The translations under genes were made by a program, and so were the position numbers. A model generated the notes under the pieces. The model was not told the origin of the DNA and searched no databases. It saw nothing but the letters and a program-made list of their open reading frames with translations. A DNA stretch of 64,000 bases, from the NCBI GenBank assembly GCA_964552655.1, contig CAZKHG010000002.1, positions 62,001-126,000 of the forward strand, in the 5' to 3' direction. This DNA comes from CAZKHG01 sp964552655 (GTDB lineage: Bacteria > Bacteroidota > Bacteroidia > Bacteroidales > Tenuifilaceae). Below are positions 44,349 to 53,564 of this stretch, piece by piece (positions within the stretch are counted from its first letter, which is position 1; each line of letters starts with the position of its first letter).

Positions 44349-44378
44349 TTGATTTTTTTGGCATTAAGGGTAACTTTG
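44349..44378 (+). promoter_or_regulatory. Promoter of the Cache-PAS-CBS-DUF294 gene
   Basis: TTG at 44349-44351, a 19-bp spacer and TAACTTTG at 44371-44378 make a good Bacteroidota promoter, about 26 bp before ATG 44405. Confidence 0.6.
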
Positions 44379-44404
44379 TAATTATCGATTAAGGGTTAGC
44401 ATTG

Positions 44405-47266
44405 ATGAAGAACTTTTATATTAGAATACTATTCCCATCTATTTTAGCTATTCTGCTTTTTATTCTCACCATCTTCATGATCATAATACCCCGATATAAA
44501 GAGAGTATAATGCAGGGTAAAAGGGAAATGATCAAGGAACTTACCAATTCAGCATTGAGCATACTCTCTAAATATGCAGCAGATGAGCAAAATGGTATTC
44601 TGACCAGGGAAGAAGCTCAAAAAACAGCTACTTCAAGAATTCATTATTTGCGGTATGGCGAAGAAATGAAGGATTATTTCTGGATTACAGATATGCATCC
44701 GAATATGGTCATGCACCCATACCGACCAGATTTGAACGGGAAAGACCTTTCAAATTTTTGTGATCCCTTGGGCAAACGATTATTTTTGGAGTTTGTCAAT
44801 ACAGTTAAAGAATCTGAAAGTGGGTATGTTGACTATATGTGGCAGTGGAAAGATGATTCTCTGCATATTGTCCCTAAGTTATCGTATGTAAAGGTATTTA
44901 AACCCTGGGGGTGGATAGTAGGAACCGGGATATATGTTGAGGATGTCAGGAAAGAGATTTCTGCTCTTACCAGAAACCTGATTGTTATATCCGTTTGCAT
45001 CACCATATTAATCGCGCTTCTGCTTTTCTTTATCTCCAGGCAAAGTCTGAAAATCGATCTAAAAAGAAAACTTGCCGAGGATGAATTGCATGAATCGAAG
45101 GAGAAATACAGGGCACTCGTGGAAGCATCGCACGAAGGTCTAATCCTGATTATTGACGGGAAAATCAGCTATATCAATTCTACAATATCAAAGTTTACCG
45201 GTTTCGATTTTGAAGAAATGGTTGGCAGGCCAATACTCGATTTTGTAGGTGTTAATCCGGATAGCGATAACGAAATGTTGCTTTCAGGTAAAACCATTGC
45301 AGAAGGGCAGTATGAGTTAGCTCTTAAATGTAAAACAGGCGGCTTTATCGAAGTGCTGGCTACATCAACGCCTGGGGAGATCGGGAATAAAACCATAAAT
45401 ATATTCATTTTAAAAGATTTATCAGCTGAAAGGGAATCGAGCTTATCGGTGCTGGATTACCAAAAGCTATTGACAACGCTGAGCATTGGCTTTTTCAGGG
45501 CAAACATTGAAAACAAGGGAAGGTTTATTTTTGCCAATGAAGTAGCATTAAAAATTTTGGGATGCGAAAACTTTAACCAGCTTTCAAATAAGCATATTCT
45601 TCAGTTTCTATATAGTTCTGAAGATCGGAAATACCTGCGCAAACAGCTGATTGAAAACGGTTATATAAAAAACAAGGTGGTTAAAATATTCAGGCAAAAC
45701 AGGGAAATATGTTACGTCTCAACAACTTTGGTTTTGTTTAGCAATCCTGAGTCGAAAGCGCTGATATGCGATGGTGTAATTGAAGATATCACACAAAAGA
45801 TCTTAGAAAGCGAAGAAATTAATAAGTTAATTAGTTCGCTCAAGTACAGCTCTTATTTAATTGAGCAACCGGTTATTGGTTTTGTTTCACCAGCATTTTT
45901 CATTGACTCAAACTCCACAATTGAACAGGTTCTTAAGGCTATTGCCTTAAGAAAAACAGACTCCATGCTTCTAACAAGTAACAAAAATGATGTAATTGGC
46001 ATAGTTACAAATCATGATATTCAGCACAGGGTTCTTTCCTACAAGCTGAAACTTGATAACCCTGCTTACCTGATCATGTCTTCACCGGTTGTCTATACTT
46101 CCGGCAACTGCAATGTCCTGGAGGCTATAAATACTTGTAATTCCAACATGATTAGACATTTGGTTGTTAAAAATGATTCTGACAGTATTCTTGGGGTTGT
46201 TAAACTTAATGATTTATACAAGAGGGCTGTTGAATCGCTTTCTTTCTTTTCAAAAAGCATTGAAAAAGCTGGTTCGGTTGAAGAAATAAAAAAGGGTTAC
46301 GGCAATTTAAAAGTCTTTCTAAAACCTTTGATAAAAAGTGAAGTGTCTGCAAAATATATTACGGATATCTTCTCTTCTTTTTCCGATTCTGCTACTAAAA
46401 GGCTTATAGAACTTGCGATTGAAGAGTATGGTCTACCGCCAATTGCTTTCTCATTCATCTGCCTGGGGAGCGAGGGAAGACGCGAAGAAACACTGTATAC
46501 CGATCAGGATAATGCAATTATTTATGAGGATGTTCCATTAGAACAACAGCTCTTTGTCAATGAATATTTCCTGAAAATGGGTGAATTTGTTTGCAATGCG
46601 CTAAACGAAATTGGATATTCGTTTTGCAAGGGAAATATCATGGCAAAAAACAAGCAATGGTGCAAATCCATTGGCGAGTGGAAAGCTTGTTTTAGGGACT
46701 GGATAATCTCCCCCGAACCCCAAAACCTGCTCGATGCCATAATTTTCTTCGATTTAAGAAATATATATGGTGACCACAGGTTTATAGCATCACTTCAGTC
46801 CACTATTTCGGATTTTTTTATCGGGAATTCAAGGTTCTTCTACCATTTGGCTGAAGGTGTGGCTCAATCGAAAATACAAGCTGTTACTACTTCTGGCATT
46901 CGCTCCGAAAAGCACTCACAAGCTGTTGAACTCAAGCATTCAACCAACCAAATTGTCATGTTTGCAAGAACTTATGCATTAAAAAATGGAATCTGGCACA
47001 CAAACACAGTTGACAGAATTAATGCGCTAAAACAAAAAAACATTCTAGGCGCCGATATTGCTGACGAGTTGCTCTATGCTTATAACCATTTGATGCAACT
47101 TCGATTCAAAAATCAGCTTTATTTAACCGAAACCAACATCGCTTTATCTAACTCACTAAATATCAAAATTCTGTCGCAGATTGAACTGCAGGTTTTAAAG
47201 GACGTATTGGCCATTATTCCTTTATATCAGAAAATGATTTCTTCCGATTTTGGAGTTACCGGCTAA
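44405..47266 (+). CDS. Cache-PAS-PAS-CBS-DUF294 signalling protein
   Basis: From ATG 44405 (953 aa) the order is a membrane helix (11-30), an sCache-type extracytoplasmic sensor (about 35-185, with DYFWITDMHPNMVMHPY and GWIVGTGIYVED), a second helix (193-212), two PAS domains (about 230-345 and 348-465), a CBS pair (490-610), and a DUF294 nucleotidyltransferase-like domain (about 615-765) with GSEGRREETLYTDQDNA, followed by its C-terminal helical partner. DUF294/CBS proteins are commonly neighbours of acetate/carboxylate symporters in Proteobacteria, usually with a cNMP domain and no membrane sensor. Here the sensor is fused and the cNMP domain is in a separate Crp gene nearby. The enzyme activity of DUF294 is not established; the GS-x-GR and DxD residues are intact. 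Confidence 0.85.
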   Translation: MKNFYIRILFPSILAILLFILTIFMIIIPRYKESIMQGKREMIKELTNSALSILSKYAADEQNGILTREEAQKTATSRIHYLRYGEEMKDYFWITDMHPNMVMHPYRPDLNGKDLSNFCDPLGKRLFLEFVNTVKESESGYVDYMWQWKDDSLHIVPKLSYVKVFKPWGWIVGTGIYVEDVRKEISALTRNLIVISVCITILIALLLFFISRQSLKIDLKRKLAEDELHESKEKYRALVEASHEGLILIIDGKISYINSTISKFTGFDFEEMVGRPILDFVGVNPDSDNEMLLSGKTIAEGQYELALKCKTGGFIEVLATSTPGEIGNKTINIFILKDLSAERESSLSVLDYQKLLTTLSIGFFRANIENKGRFIFANEVALKILGCENFNQLSNKHILQFLYSSEDRKYLRKQLIENGYIKNKVVKIFRQNREICYVSTTLVLFSNPESKALICDGVIEDITQKILESEEINKLISSLKYSSYLIEQPVIGFVSPAFFIDSNSTIEQVLKAIALRKTDSMLLTSNKNDVIGIVTNHDIQHRVLSYKLKLDNPAYLIMSSPVVYTSGNCNVLEAINTCNSNMIRHLVVKNDSDSILGVVKLNDLYKRAVESLSFFSKSIEKAGSVEEIKKGYGNLKVFLKPLIKSEVSAKYITDIFSSFSDSATKRLIELAIEEYGLPPIAFSFICLGSEGRREETLYTDQDNAIIYEDVPLEQQLFVNEYFLKMGEFVCNALNEIGYSFCKGNIMAKNKQWCKSIGEWKACFRDWIISPEPQNLLDAIIFFDLRNIYGDHRFIASLQSTISDFFIGNSRFFYHLAEGVAQSKIQAVTTSGIRSEKHSQAVELKHSTNQIVMFARTYALKNGIWHTNTVDRINALKQKNILGADIADELLYAYNHLMQLRFKNQLYLTETNIALSNSLNIKILSQIELQVLKDVLAIIPLYQKMISSDFGVTG

Positions 47267-47267
47267 A

Positions 47268-48023
47268 TCACAGCGAAAAATATGCATTCTCTCGAAAACT
47301 TTTATGTTCGTTGATATGAACATACCCCAGCTGATTGGTTAACAAAATTGTGTCTCCAATATACAAGGGTTTCATATTGTGATGACTATGGCCATAAACC
47401 CAGAAATTGGCCCCGCATTCCTTGATGAAATCTGTTAAATCTACACAAAACGCATCGTTCAGCGGACTTTTTTTATGAGCCAGCGAATTACATTGAATAG
47501 ACGGAACATGGTGAGTAACAACAACTGTTCTGGGGTATTTGGTTTCCAGCGTTTTATAGAGAAAATTCAACCCGAAATCGTGCAACTCGTTGAAATCCGA
47601 TGCATTGAATTTTCTGCCGTTTTTTTCGATGCAGTGAAAATCCGAAACCCCCTGTTCAATTTTAAATCTTTTATCGGTGCTGATTCTGGACCATAGGGTG
47701 CTAAAAACAAATCTGACATCATCTAAAATAAAACAGCTATTGTTTATCACCCTGACATTCTCCCTGATCTTGATTTCAATAACTTTATTAAAATCATTGA
47801 TGTTTTTATAGTAAAATTCATGATTCCCGGGCAACCAGAATACTTCTTTGTACCTGCTTGATATGAAATTGATAAATGGGTCATTTAAGTAATCGCCAGT
47901 AAGCAGGGCAATATCCCCAGCCAAAATAAGCACATCGCCCGATATTTTAATAGGATTATTTCTCAGGTAAGTATTATTATCGGGGAACTCAAGGTGCAAA
48001 TCTGAACAGTACTGAACTCTCAT
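47268..48023 (-). CDS. Calcineurin-like metallophosphoesterase
   Basis: From ATG 48023 this is 251 aa: MRVQYCSDLHLEF (DxH), VLILAGDIALL (GD), LPGNHEFYY (GNHE), VVVTHHVPS and WVYGHSHHN are the five metallophosphoesterase motifs. It probably hydrolyses a phosphomonoester or diester in the cytoplasm with two metal ions. It lies 13 bp after the Crp/Fnr gene and is likely cotranscribed; a link to cyclic nucleotides is possible, but unproven. Its 3' end almost abuts the DUF294 gene (2 bp apart, convergent). Confidence 0.87.
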   Translation of the reverse strand: MRVQYCSDLHLEFPDNNTYLRNNPIKISGDVLILAGDIALLTGDYLNDPFINFISSRYKEVFWLPGNHEFYYKNINDFNKVIEIKIRENVRVINNSCFILDDVRFVFSTLWSRISTDKRFKIEQGVSDFHCIEKNGRKFNASDFNELHDFGLNFLYKTLETKYPRTVVVTHHVPSIQCNSLAHKKSPLNDAFCVDLTDFIKECGANFWVYGHSHHNMKPLYIGDTILLTNQLGYVHINEHKSFRENAYFSL

Positions 48024-48036
48024 AAAATTTGAAGAA

Positions 48037-48726
48037 TTAACCAACTTCGCTGATTTTCTTGAGCAACGGCAAATCTAGAATTTCAATCTCTCTGCCATTA
48101 ATGCTTATGATATTCTCGTTGGAAAACTCAGTAAATAACCTTACCGTGTTTTCTTCAGATATTGCGATCATCTCCCCGATTTCCTTACGGGTTAGGTTTA
48201 GCCTGAACTTCTTACCATTGTTTATTTGCGACAGATAGATAAGATTCTCCGCAAAACGTCCGCGTATCTGTTTCTGGTTTAATGATATTATTTTTTTCAT
48301 AATTGCCGACACCGACTTCCCGAATGCTTTATTCAGGTTAAGCAGCAAGCTGTGGTTCTCGATATACAGCCTCTTAACAAAATCCAGATCAATAAAGCAA
48401 ACTTCGCTTTCTTCCAGGGCGCTTACAGAATATGAATAAACCGGATTATCGAAAAAACAAAGCAATCCGATATATGCTGGTGGTTTAAGAATATACAAAA
48501 TGATATTTCGGTTATTTAGCCCTTCGATAAATAGTTTTGCCGATCCCTTTACCAGGAAAAGAGCATGTGTTACTTCGGTTCCCTGCTTGCAAATCAGGTC
48601 GTGTTTTTTGAATTGGGCATGAAGCGGGATAACTTCTCCGTAAATATCGTGTTTACTATCAATAACTGAGTAAATATCACACTTCAGCTGGCAACTTTCA
48701 CAGCTATGTTTTTTGCTGAACTTCAT
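48037..48726 (-). CDS. Crp/Fnr-family transcription regulator
   Basis: From ATG 48726 this is 229 aa: an N-terminal Cys-containing stretch (HSCESCQLKCDIY), a cNMP-type barrel (GTEVTHALFLVKGSAKLF) and a C-terminal HTH (LTRKEIGEMIAISEENTVRLF). An upstream start at 48783 would add a hydrophobic leader that is not expected. The three Cys near the start could bind metal or sense redox, but a four-Cys FNR cluster is not clear. It is divergent from the symporter operon by about 145 bp, making that operon a likely target. The effector is unknown. Confidence 0.88.
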   Translation of the reverse strand: MKFSKKHSCESCQLKCDIYSVIDSKHDIYGEVIPLHAQFKKHDLICKQGTEVTHALFLVKGSAKLFIEGLNNRNIILYILKPPAYIGLLCFFDNPVYSYSVSALEESEVCFIDLDFVKRLYIENHSLLLNLNKAFGKSVSAIMKKIISLNQKQIRGRFAENLIYLSQINNGKKFRLNLTRKEIGEMIAISEENTVRLFTEFSNENIISINGREIEILDLPLLKKISEVG

Positions 48727-48816
48727 GGTTAAAATTTGAAATAAAGATAAAAAAAGTTGATATATAACAATGTTACATTTCAATTTATTGGATTAGTCAG
48801 GTTAACTCTATTCGTT

Positions 48817-48824
48817 TACTTTTG
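48817..48824 (+). promoter_or_regulatory. -7 box upstream of the symporter operon
   Basis: TACTTTTG matches TAnnTTTG and sits 48 bp before the start of the DUF4212-like gene, inside the divergent Crp/symporter region (48727-48871). On the other strand TATCTTTA with a TTG 18 bp upstream may be the crp promoter. Confidence 0.45.
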
Positions 48825-48871
48825 GAAAATAAGAAAACCAACCTGTTTAATTAACCTAATACCTTATAAAA

Positions 48872-49645
48872 TTGGAAACTAACAACGATTACAATTTCAG
48901 CTTGTTTAAGCCCAAGACTGACTATACCAGAAGGGTCAGAAACATTATTGTATCAATGATACTGTTCTGGGCTTTAGCCGTATTTGGATTCCAAATACTT
49001 TTGAAAGTAACAGAAAAACCGACCCCTGAAAAAACGTTTACAGCATTTGAGTCTGTTTGGGATAATATCAAAGTTGGTAATGCCAGCTTTGAAGAGAATC
49101 GCATTTACATTCAAAGTTTAGCTGCTGTACTTGGGAAATCATCTGTTAAACCAGATAAGAAACTGGTTTTATCAAAAGCTTTAAGCTGGAGAACCTATTG
49201 TCTGTTAGACAGTTCTCAGCAGCAAAATTTGGCAGGACTTGTTCAAACGCTGATTTCGAACCGCGAAGCGTTAGGGAAAACCAAAACTGATAACGACTAC
49301 ATGCAGGCAAAACAAATGCTTATATCCTCTAAAAACGACTTAATCAAGCAAATTGCCGAACTCCATAAAATACCCGATAACAGCCTTGACGCTGGGATTA
49401 TTGCGTATAACCTTTCTCCTTCGGTTGTTCAACAACTGAATTTAACCGATTTAGAAGCATTGCCTGGTATTATGAAGTTGTACCTTATACACAATCAATC
49501 GTATTTAACAAATGCCAGGTTTTTGGGATTTCCCTTTCATTATTTTTATACCGCTGAATTGCTGCTCATAATCTTTGTATTGCTCAGTTTGATTTATAGC
49601 TTGAGAATTCAGCGGCTTCAGAAAAGGTTTAACATTGTTGAATAG
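48872..49645 (+). CDS. DUF4212-like symporter small subunit with a large insertion
   Basis: The only start in frame is TTG 48872 (257 aa). The first membrane helix (RRVRNIIVSMILFWALAVFG, about 21-45) and the last (GFPFHYFYTAELLLIIFVLL, about 215-243, then RIQRLQKRFN) match the two helices of DUF4212, the small subunit (usually about 90 aa) found before VC_2705-type acetate/carboxylate symporters. Between them lies a non-hydrophobic domain of about 170 residues not seen in the usual family. It comes 19 bp before the symporter. So I read it as a DUF4212 with an extracytoplasmic insertion; the insertion's role is unknown. Confidence 0.72.
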   Translation: METNNDYNFSLFKPKTDYTRRVRNIIVSMILFWALAVFGFQILLKVTEKPTPEKTFTAFESVWDNIKVGNASFEENRIYIQSLAAVLGKSSVKPDKKLVLSKALSWRTYCLLDSSQQQNLAGLVQTLISNREALGKTKTDNDYMQAKQMLISSKNDLIKQIAELHKIPDNSLDAGIIAYNLSPSVVQQLNLTDLEALPGIMKLYLIHNQSYLTNARFLGFPFHYFYTAELLLIIFVLLSLIYSLRIQRLQKRFNIVE

Positions 49646-49664
49646 TAAAAAAAGTGGATAAAAA

Positions 49665-51344
49665 ATGAAAAAATTACATATAGCATTAAGTTTAATTGCC
49701 CTCCCGATCTTAACCAGCGCATCCAGTCTGACACAACTTGAGGGGAGTTTTAAAGTTGGTCCGGCCATAATTCTGATCGCCATTCTGGTAACATTTGTTA
49801 TGGTTGGTCTTATACACAGGGCCAAGGATACCACAGATTACTACGCTGCCGGAAGAAAGATAAATGTTGTTAGCTCAGGTATGGCCATAGGGGCAAACTG
49901 GATGAGCGCAGCATCGGTTCTGGGGATGGCGGGTATGATGTATGCCACCGGATATAATGGTTTAGCCTATGTTGTAGGATGGACAGGGGGCTATGTTCTT
50001 TTATTGGTTTTGATGGCAGGCCAGATCAGGAAGTATGGGAAGTTTACCGCCCCCGATTTTATTGGGGACAGGTATTATTCTCAGGGTTTAAGGGCAGCCA
50101 GCGCTGTTTTCACAATTCTGATTTCATTCGCCTATTGTGTGGGTCAGTTTGGTGGCGTTGGCCTTATGTTTAAATGGATACTTGGCATTAACTATATGTG
50201 GTCGGTAATCATTGGTGCATCTGTGGTTATGTTCTACACAATGATATCGGGGATGATTGGGGCAACAAAGAACATGGTGATTCAGTATATTATTATTATC
50301 ATCACTTTTCTGGTTCCAACTTTCCTGCTCACTTACAAGTTTGACTATTTCTGGCTGCTGCCGCAATTTGGCTACGGGACAATAGTTTCTGACATTGTAC
50401 AGGGAATCCCAGCACCAAATATTGCAGATGGAGTAGCCCTGGCAAATGCATACGGGCATGATTTTGCCCTAATGCCAAGCCCTGAGTTTGCTATGCCGTG
50501 GGATCCTGCTACCGGAAGTACATTTTTTCAATGGATGGCAATCTGTTTCTCATTAATGGTAGGGACAGCCGGATTACCACACGTATTACAACGTTTTTAC
50601 ATTACCCCAACAGTTAAAGATGCCCGTTTATCATGTGTTTGGGGATTGTTCTTTATTTGTTTACTTTACTGGAGCGCCCCGGTTTATTCTGCCTTTGGCA
50701 AAATTCTATCCGCCAACCCAGAGGTTGGTAACCTGGCATCGGATGCCATAATTGTTTATACTGCTCAACTGGGTGATATTAACCCGCTAATAGTTGGGTT
50801 GCTCGCCGCGGGGGCCATTTCGGCTGCATTTTCAACAATATCCGGTTTGTTGGTTGCTGGATCTTCTGCTTTTGCCCACGATTTGTATGTTAAAATTATT
50901 AAACCCAATGCTTCGCCAAAATCACAGCTAAATGTAGCTCGTTTCGGGACTATCCTTATGGGGGTTACAGTTGCAATAGTTGCATTGCTCAACCTTGGGA
51001 TGATTGCACAGCTGGTTGCAGTCGCATTTTCGATGGCTGCCTGCACAATTTTCCCGTTATTCCTTCTGGGGATATGGTGGAGTGGTTCAAACAGGGCAGG
51101 AGCCATTGCTGGTCTAAGTGTTGGTATAACTATTTCCATTTTCTCATTGGTATATTTTATTGTTGGAAAAACAGGTGGAACATTACCAGGCCAGGAGTTT
51201 GTTACCTACTGGTTAAATGTCTGGTATTTTGCATGGATAGGAGCCCCGCTGGCCATTTTGGTCAACATTGTGGTCTCAAAGCTAACTAAACCCACTCCTG
51301 TGGAAATCAAAAAATTCCTGATCGAAAAAGTGCATGGCGGCTAA
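49665..51344 (+). CDS. Sodium:solute symporter, ActP/VC_2705 type
   Basis: The 559-aa protein has a signal-like first segment and about 13 helices. Family points are DYYAAGRKINVVSSGMAIGA, NWMSAASVLGMAGMMY, GKFTAPDFIGDRYY, GTAGLPHVLQRFYITP, and AISAAFSTISGLLVAGSSAF near the second sodium region. It belongs with acetate/pyruvate/short-chain acid permeases that use Na+. The DUF4212 partner upstream and the TPR/porin genes downstream make a cross-envelope system. The acetate-activating genes elsewhere in the window make acetate or a similar acid a fair guess. Confidence 0.9.
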   Translation: MKKLHIALSLIALPILTSASSLTQLEGSFKVGPAIILIAILVTFVMVGLIHRAKDTTDYYAAGRKINVVSSGMAIGANWMSAASVLGMAGMMYATGYNGLAYVVGWTGGYVLLLVLMAGQIRKYGKFTAPDFIGDRYYSQGLRAASAVFTILISFAYCVGQFGGVGLMFKWILGINYMWSVIIGASVVMFYTMISGMIGATKNMVIQYIIIIITFLVPTFLLTYKFDYFWLLPQFGYGTIVSDIVQGIPAPNIADGVALANAYGHDFALMPSPEFAMPWDPATGSTFFQWMAICFSLMVGTAGLPHVLQRFYITPTVKDARLSCVWGLFFICLLYWSAPVYSAFGKILSANPEVGNLASDAIIVYTAQLGDINPLIVGLLAAGAISAAFSTISGLLVAGSSAFAHDLYVKIIKPNASPKSQLNVARFGTILMGVTVAIVALLNLGMIAQLVAVAFSMAACTIFPLFLLGIWWSGSNRAGAIAGLSVGITISIFSLVYFIVGKTGGTLPGQEFVTYWLNVWYFAWIGAPLAILVNIVVSKLTKPTPVEIKKFLIEKVHGG

Positions 51345-51362
51345 GAGGAAAAATAAGAAAAC

Positions 51363-51397
51363 AATCCTGACCAGGGTGATTTTTTTTATTCCCTTAC
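51363..51397 (+). terminator. Possible weak terminator or attenuator in the symporter operon
   Basis: AATCCTG and AGGGTGATT can pair imperfectly and are followed by eight T residues. This could reduce transcription into the TPR gene at 51410, giving more symporter than downstream product. Confidence 0.4.
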
Positions 51398-51409
51398 TAA
51401 ACAAGGATT

Positions 51410-52171
51410 ATGAGCATATTAAGAGCAACAAGAGAAACTAAAACAATAATAGCAATCGTGGTAATTATTGCTGCAATCGGATTTGTGATTGCAGCAGTAT
51501 ACTATGGTAGAATTAACAGCTCTGAAGATCCCCGGGTAACCCGTGCCAAGTATATGTTCCTGCGCTATGATGGCTTTATGAAACAAAATGATTACCTCAA
51601 TGCCCAAAAAACGCTTGATTCAATTCAGGAGATTTTAGTAAAAACCTCTGGATATGACGATTCATTCGAGTTAGGGATAGTTTTCAACAACAGATCATCA
51701 GTGTATATATCAAAAGCCCTTTATAATGAGACCGATTCTATAGAAAAGAAACTTCTACTAGATTCGGCTTATTTTTATGCTTTAAAGGCAATTAATTTGT
51801 ACACCACATGGATTGATTCGGTTAAGGGTTTAAATCAAAATGAGCTAAAATCAATAATAACTAAGCAATTTAACCCTAACGACAGTTCATTTAAAGGTTT
51901 AAATTGTACCAGGATAATAGACAAACGGGTAAAAGATCTGGTTTTGGCTAGGGATGAGGTACCCAGAAGATTATCGGTTGCCTTCACAAATCTGGGTATT
52001 ATTCAGAGACATCAGCTTCATCAAAGCGAAGCTGCTGAGAGTTATGTTAAAGCTTTACAGCTTTGGGAAGATAACCCAGCGGCCTTAAGCAACCTGAATG
52101 TTTTATTTGGTAAACCGCCAAAAGACAGAACCATTTTACAAAAACTTTTTCCGCCCGACAGATATAAATAA
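51410..52171 (+). CDS. Membrane-anchored TPR-like protein
   Basis: The 253-aa protein has one N-terminal helix (about 13-33) and a soluble, helical region with TPR-like repeats (for example RLSVAFTNLGIIQRHQLHQS, EAAESYVKALQLWEDNPAAL near the C terminus). It most likely faces the periplasm. It sits between the symporter and the outer-membrane porin, so it may connect or organise the two, but no specific family is recognised. Confidence 0.75.
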   Translation: MSILRATRETKTIIAIVVIIAAIGFVIAAVYYGRINSSEDPRVTRAKYMFLRYDGFMKQNDYLNAQKTLDSIQEILVKTSGYDDSFELGIVFNNRSSVYISKALYNETDSIEKKLLLDSAYFYALKAINLYTTWIDSVKGLNQNELKSIITKQFNPNDSSFKGLNCTRIIDKRVKDLVLARDEVPRRLSVAFTNLGIIQRHQLHQSEAAESYVKALQLWEDNPAALSNLNVLFGKPPKDRTILQKLFPPDRYK

Positions 52172-52186
52172 TTAAAATATTTAGAA

Positions 52187-53491
52187 ATGAAAAAAATAGT
52201 GCTTATAACATCGCTTCTTTTGCAAATATTATTGGGTCGTTCACAGCAAAAACCCGATGAACCTAAGTTTGGTATAAATTTTTCGGGGTTTGTTAAGACC
52301 GATATTTTTTACGATACCCGACAAACTGTTAATATTCGTGAAGGGCATTTCTTACTTTACCCGGAAAATAAAACGCCTGATTCCGAAGGAAAAGATATTT
52401 ACAACAAACCTGCATTTAACATATTGTCTATTCAAAGTCGCTTAAAAGGGTCAATTGTTGCACCTGATGCCTTTGGGGCTAGGACTTCGGGGGTTATTGA
52501 GGCTGATTTTTTTGGCAACGAAAACAGCAGCTTTAGCGATGTTAACGGGTTCAGAATGCGACATGCTTTTGTTAAATTGAACTGGAAAAATGCTGAATTA
52601 CTCGTTGGACAGTATTGGCATCCGATGTTTATCGCCGAATCGTTTCCTGGAGTGGTCTCATTTAATACCGGGGCACCCTTTCAACCCTTTTCAAGAAACC
52701 CCCAGGTACGGTTTAGCAAGTCTTTTGGAGGGATAAAGTTGATAGGTGTAATGTTTTCTCAACGGGATTTTACCTGCATTGGGCCTGAATATAAATATGA
52801 GAACAACCTTTATTCTTCATCAGCGGTGGCAAGTTCGAAGTATATCAGAAATGCCGGTATGCCCAACCTGCACTTCCAGGTACAATTCAACCCTGATTCA
52901 ACGAATCATCTTATGGGTGTTGGCATTGATTATAAAACGATTATGCCCGAGCAGTTTACCATAAGCGAGAATAGGATGAACAGGTATAATACAAACAAAA
53001 AAATAAGCAGCATATCTTATATTGCATTTGCCCGGTTGGCATTTAAACCGTTTACTGTTAAACTGGAGGGAATTGTTGCAGAGAATGCATACGATATGGT
53101 AATGTTAGGCGGCTATGCCGTTGAGCAGGTTAACGATGTTTTGACCGGGGATAAAGACTTTACAAATATTAAAACTTATTCTGTCTGGTTGGATGCTAAT
53201 ACAAATGGGAAGAAAATACAATACGGACTATTTGCAGGTTATACCGGGAACCTTGGTGCATCAGAAACAATTAGCACTACCACTTTTTACTCCAGGGGAA
53301 AAGATATTGACTATGTTTATAGAGTCGCACCACGGGTTACGTTTATATCAGGCAAACTGGATATTGCAATAGAGTTCGAATATACAGTTGCTGCTTATGG
53401 CAAAACCAACGGAAATACTCAAGGTGGTGTAACACAGAGCAAGGAAGTTGCAAACACCAGGGGTCTGGTTGCCTTCGTCTATAAGTTTTAA
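52187..53491 (+). CDS. Outer-membrane porin-like beta-barrel protein
   Basis: The 434-aa protein has a signal peptide (to about residue 20) and an all-beta pattern, with alternating aromatic strands and a terminal Phe (LVAFVYKF), as expected for barrel insertion. Strand-like parts include INFSGFVKTDIFYDTRQTV, RMRHAFVKLNWKNAELLVGQ and AFARLAFKPFTVKLEGIVAE. It probably lets the symporter's substrate through the outer membrane. It lies 16 bp past the TPR gene in the same run of genes. Confidence 0.8.
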   Translation: MKKIVLITSLLLQILLGRSQQKPDEPKFGINFSGFVKTDIFYDTRQTVNIREGHFLLYPENKTPDSEGKDIYNKPAFNILSIQSRLKGSIVAPDAFGARTSGVIEADFFGNENSSFSDVNGFRMRHAFVKLNWKNAELLVGQYWHPMFIAESFPGVVSFNTGAPFQPFSRNPQVRFSKSFGGIKLIGVMFSQRDFTCIGPEYKYENNLYSSSAVASSKYIRNAGMPNLHFQVQFNPDSTNHLMGVGIDYKTIMPEQFTISENRMNRYNTNKKISSISYIAFARLAFKPFTVKLEGIVAENAYDMVMLGGYAVEQVNDVLTGDKDFTNIKTYSVWLDANTNGKKIQYGLFAGYTGNLGASETISTTTFYSRGKDIDYVYRVAPRVTFISGKLDIAIEFEYTVAAYGKTNGNTQGGVTQSKEVANTRGLVAFVYKF

Positions 53492-53564
53492 TATCGTTGA
53501 TTAAACGTTTCGAATACATTATCATCAGATATTTTAATAGAAGAAAAACTAAATAACTGATAAA

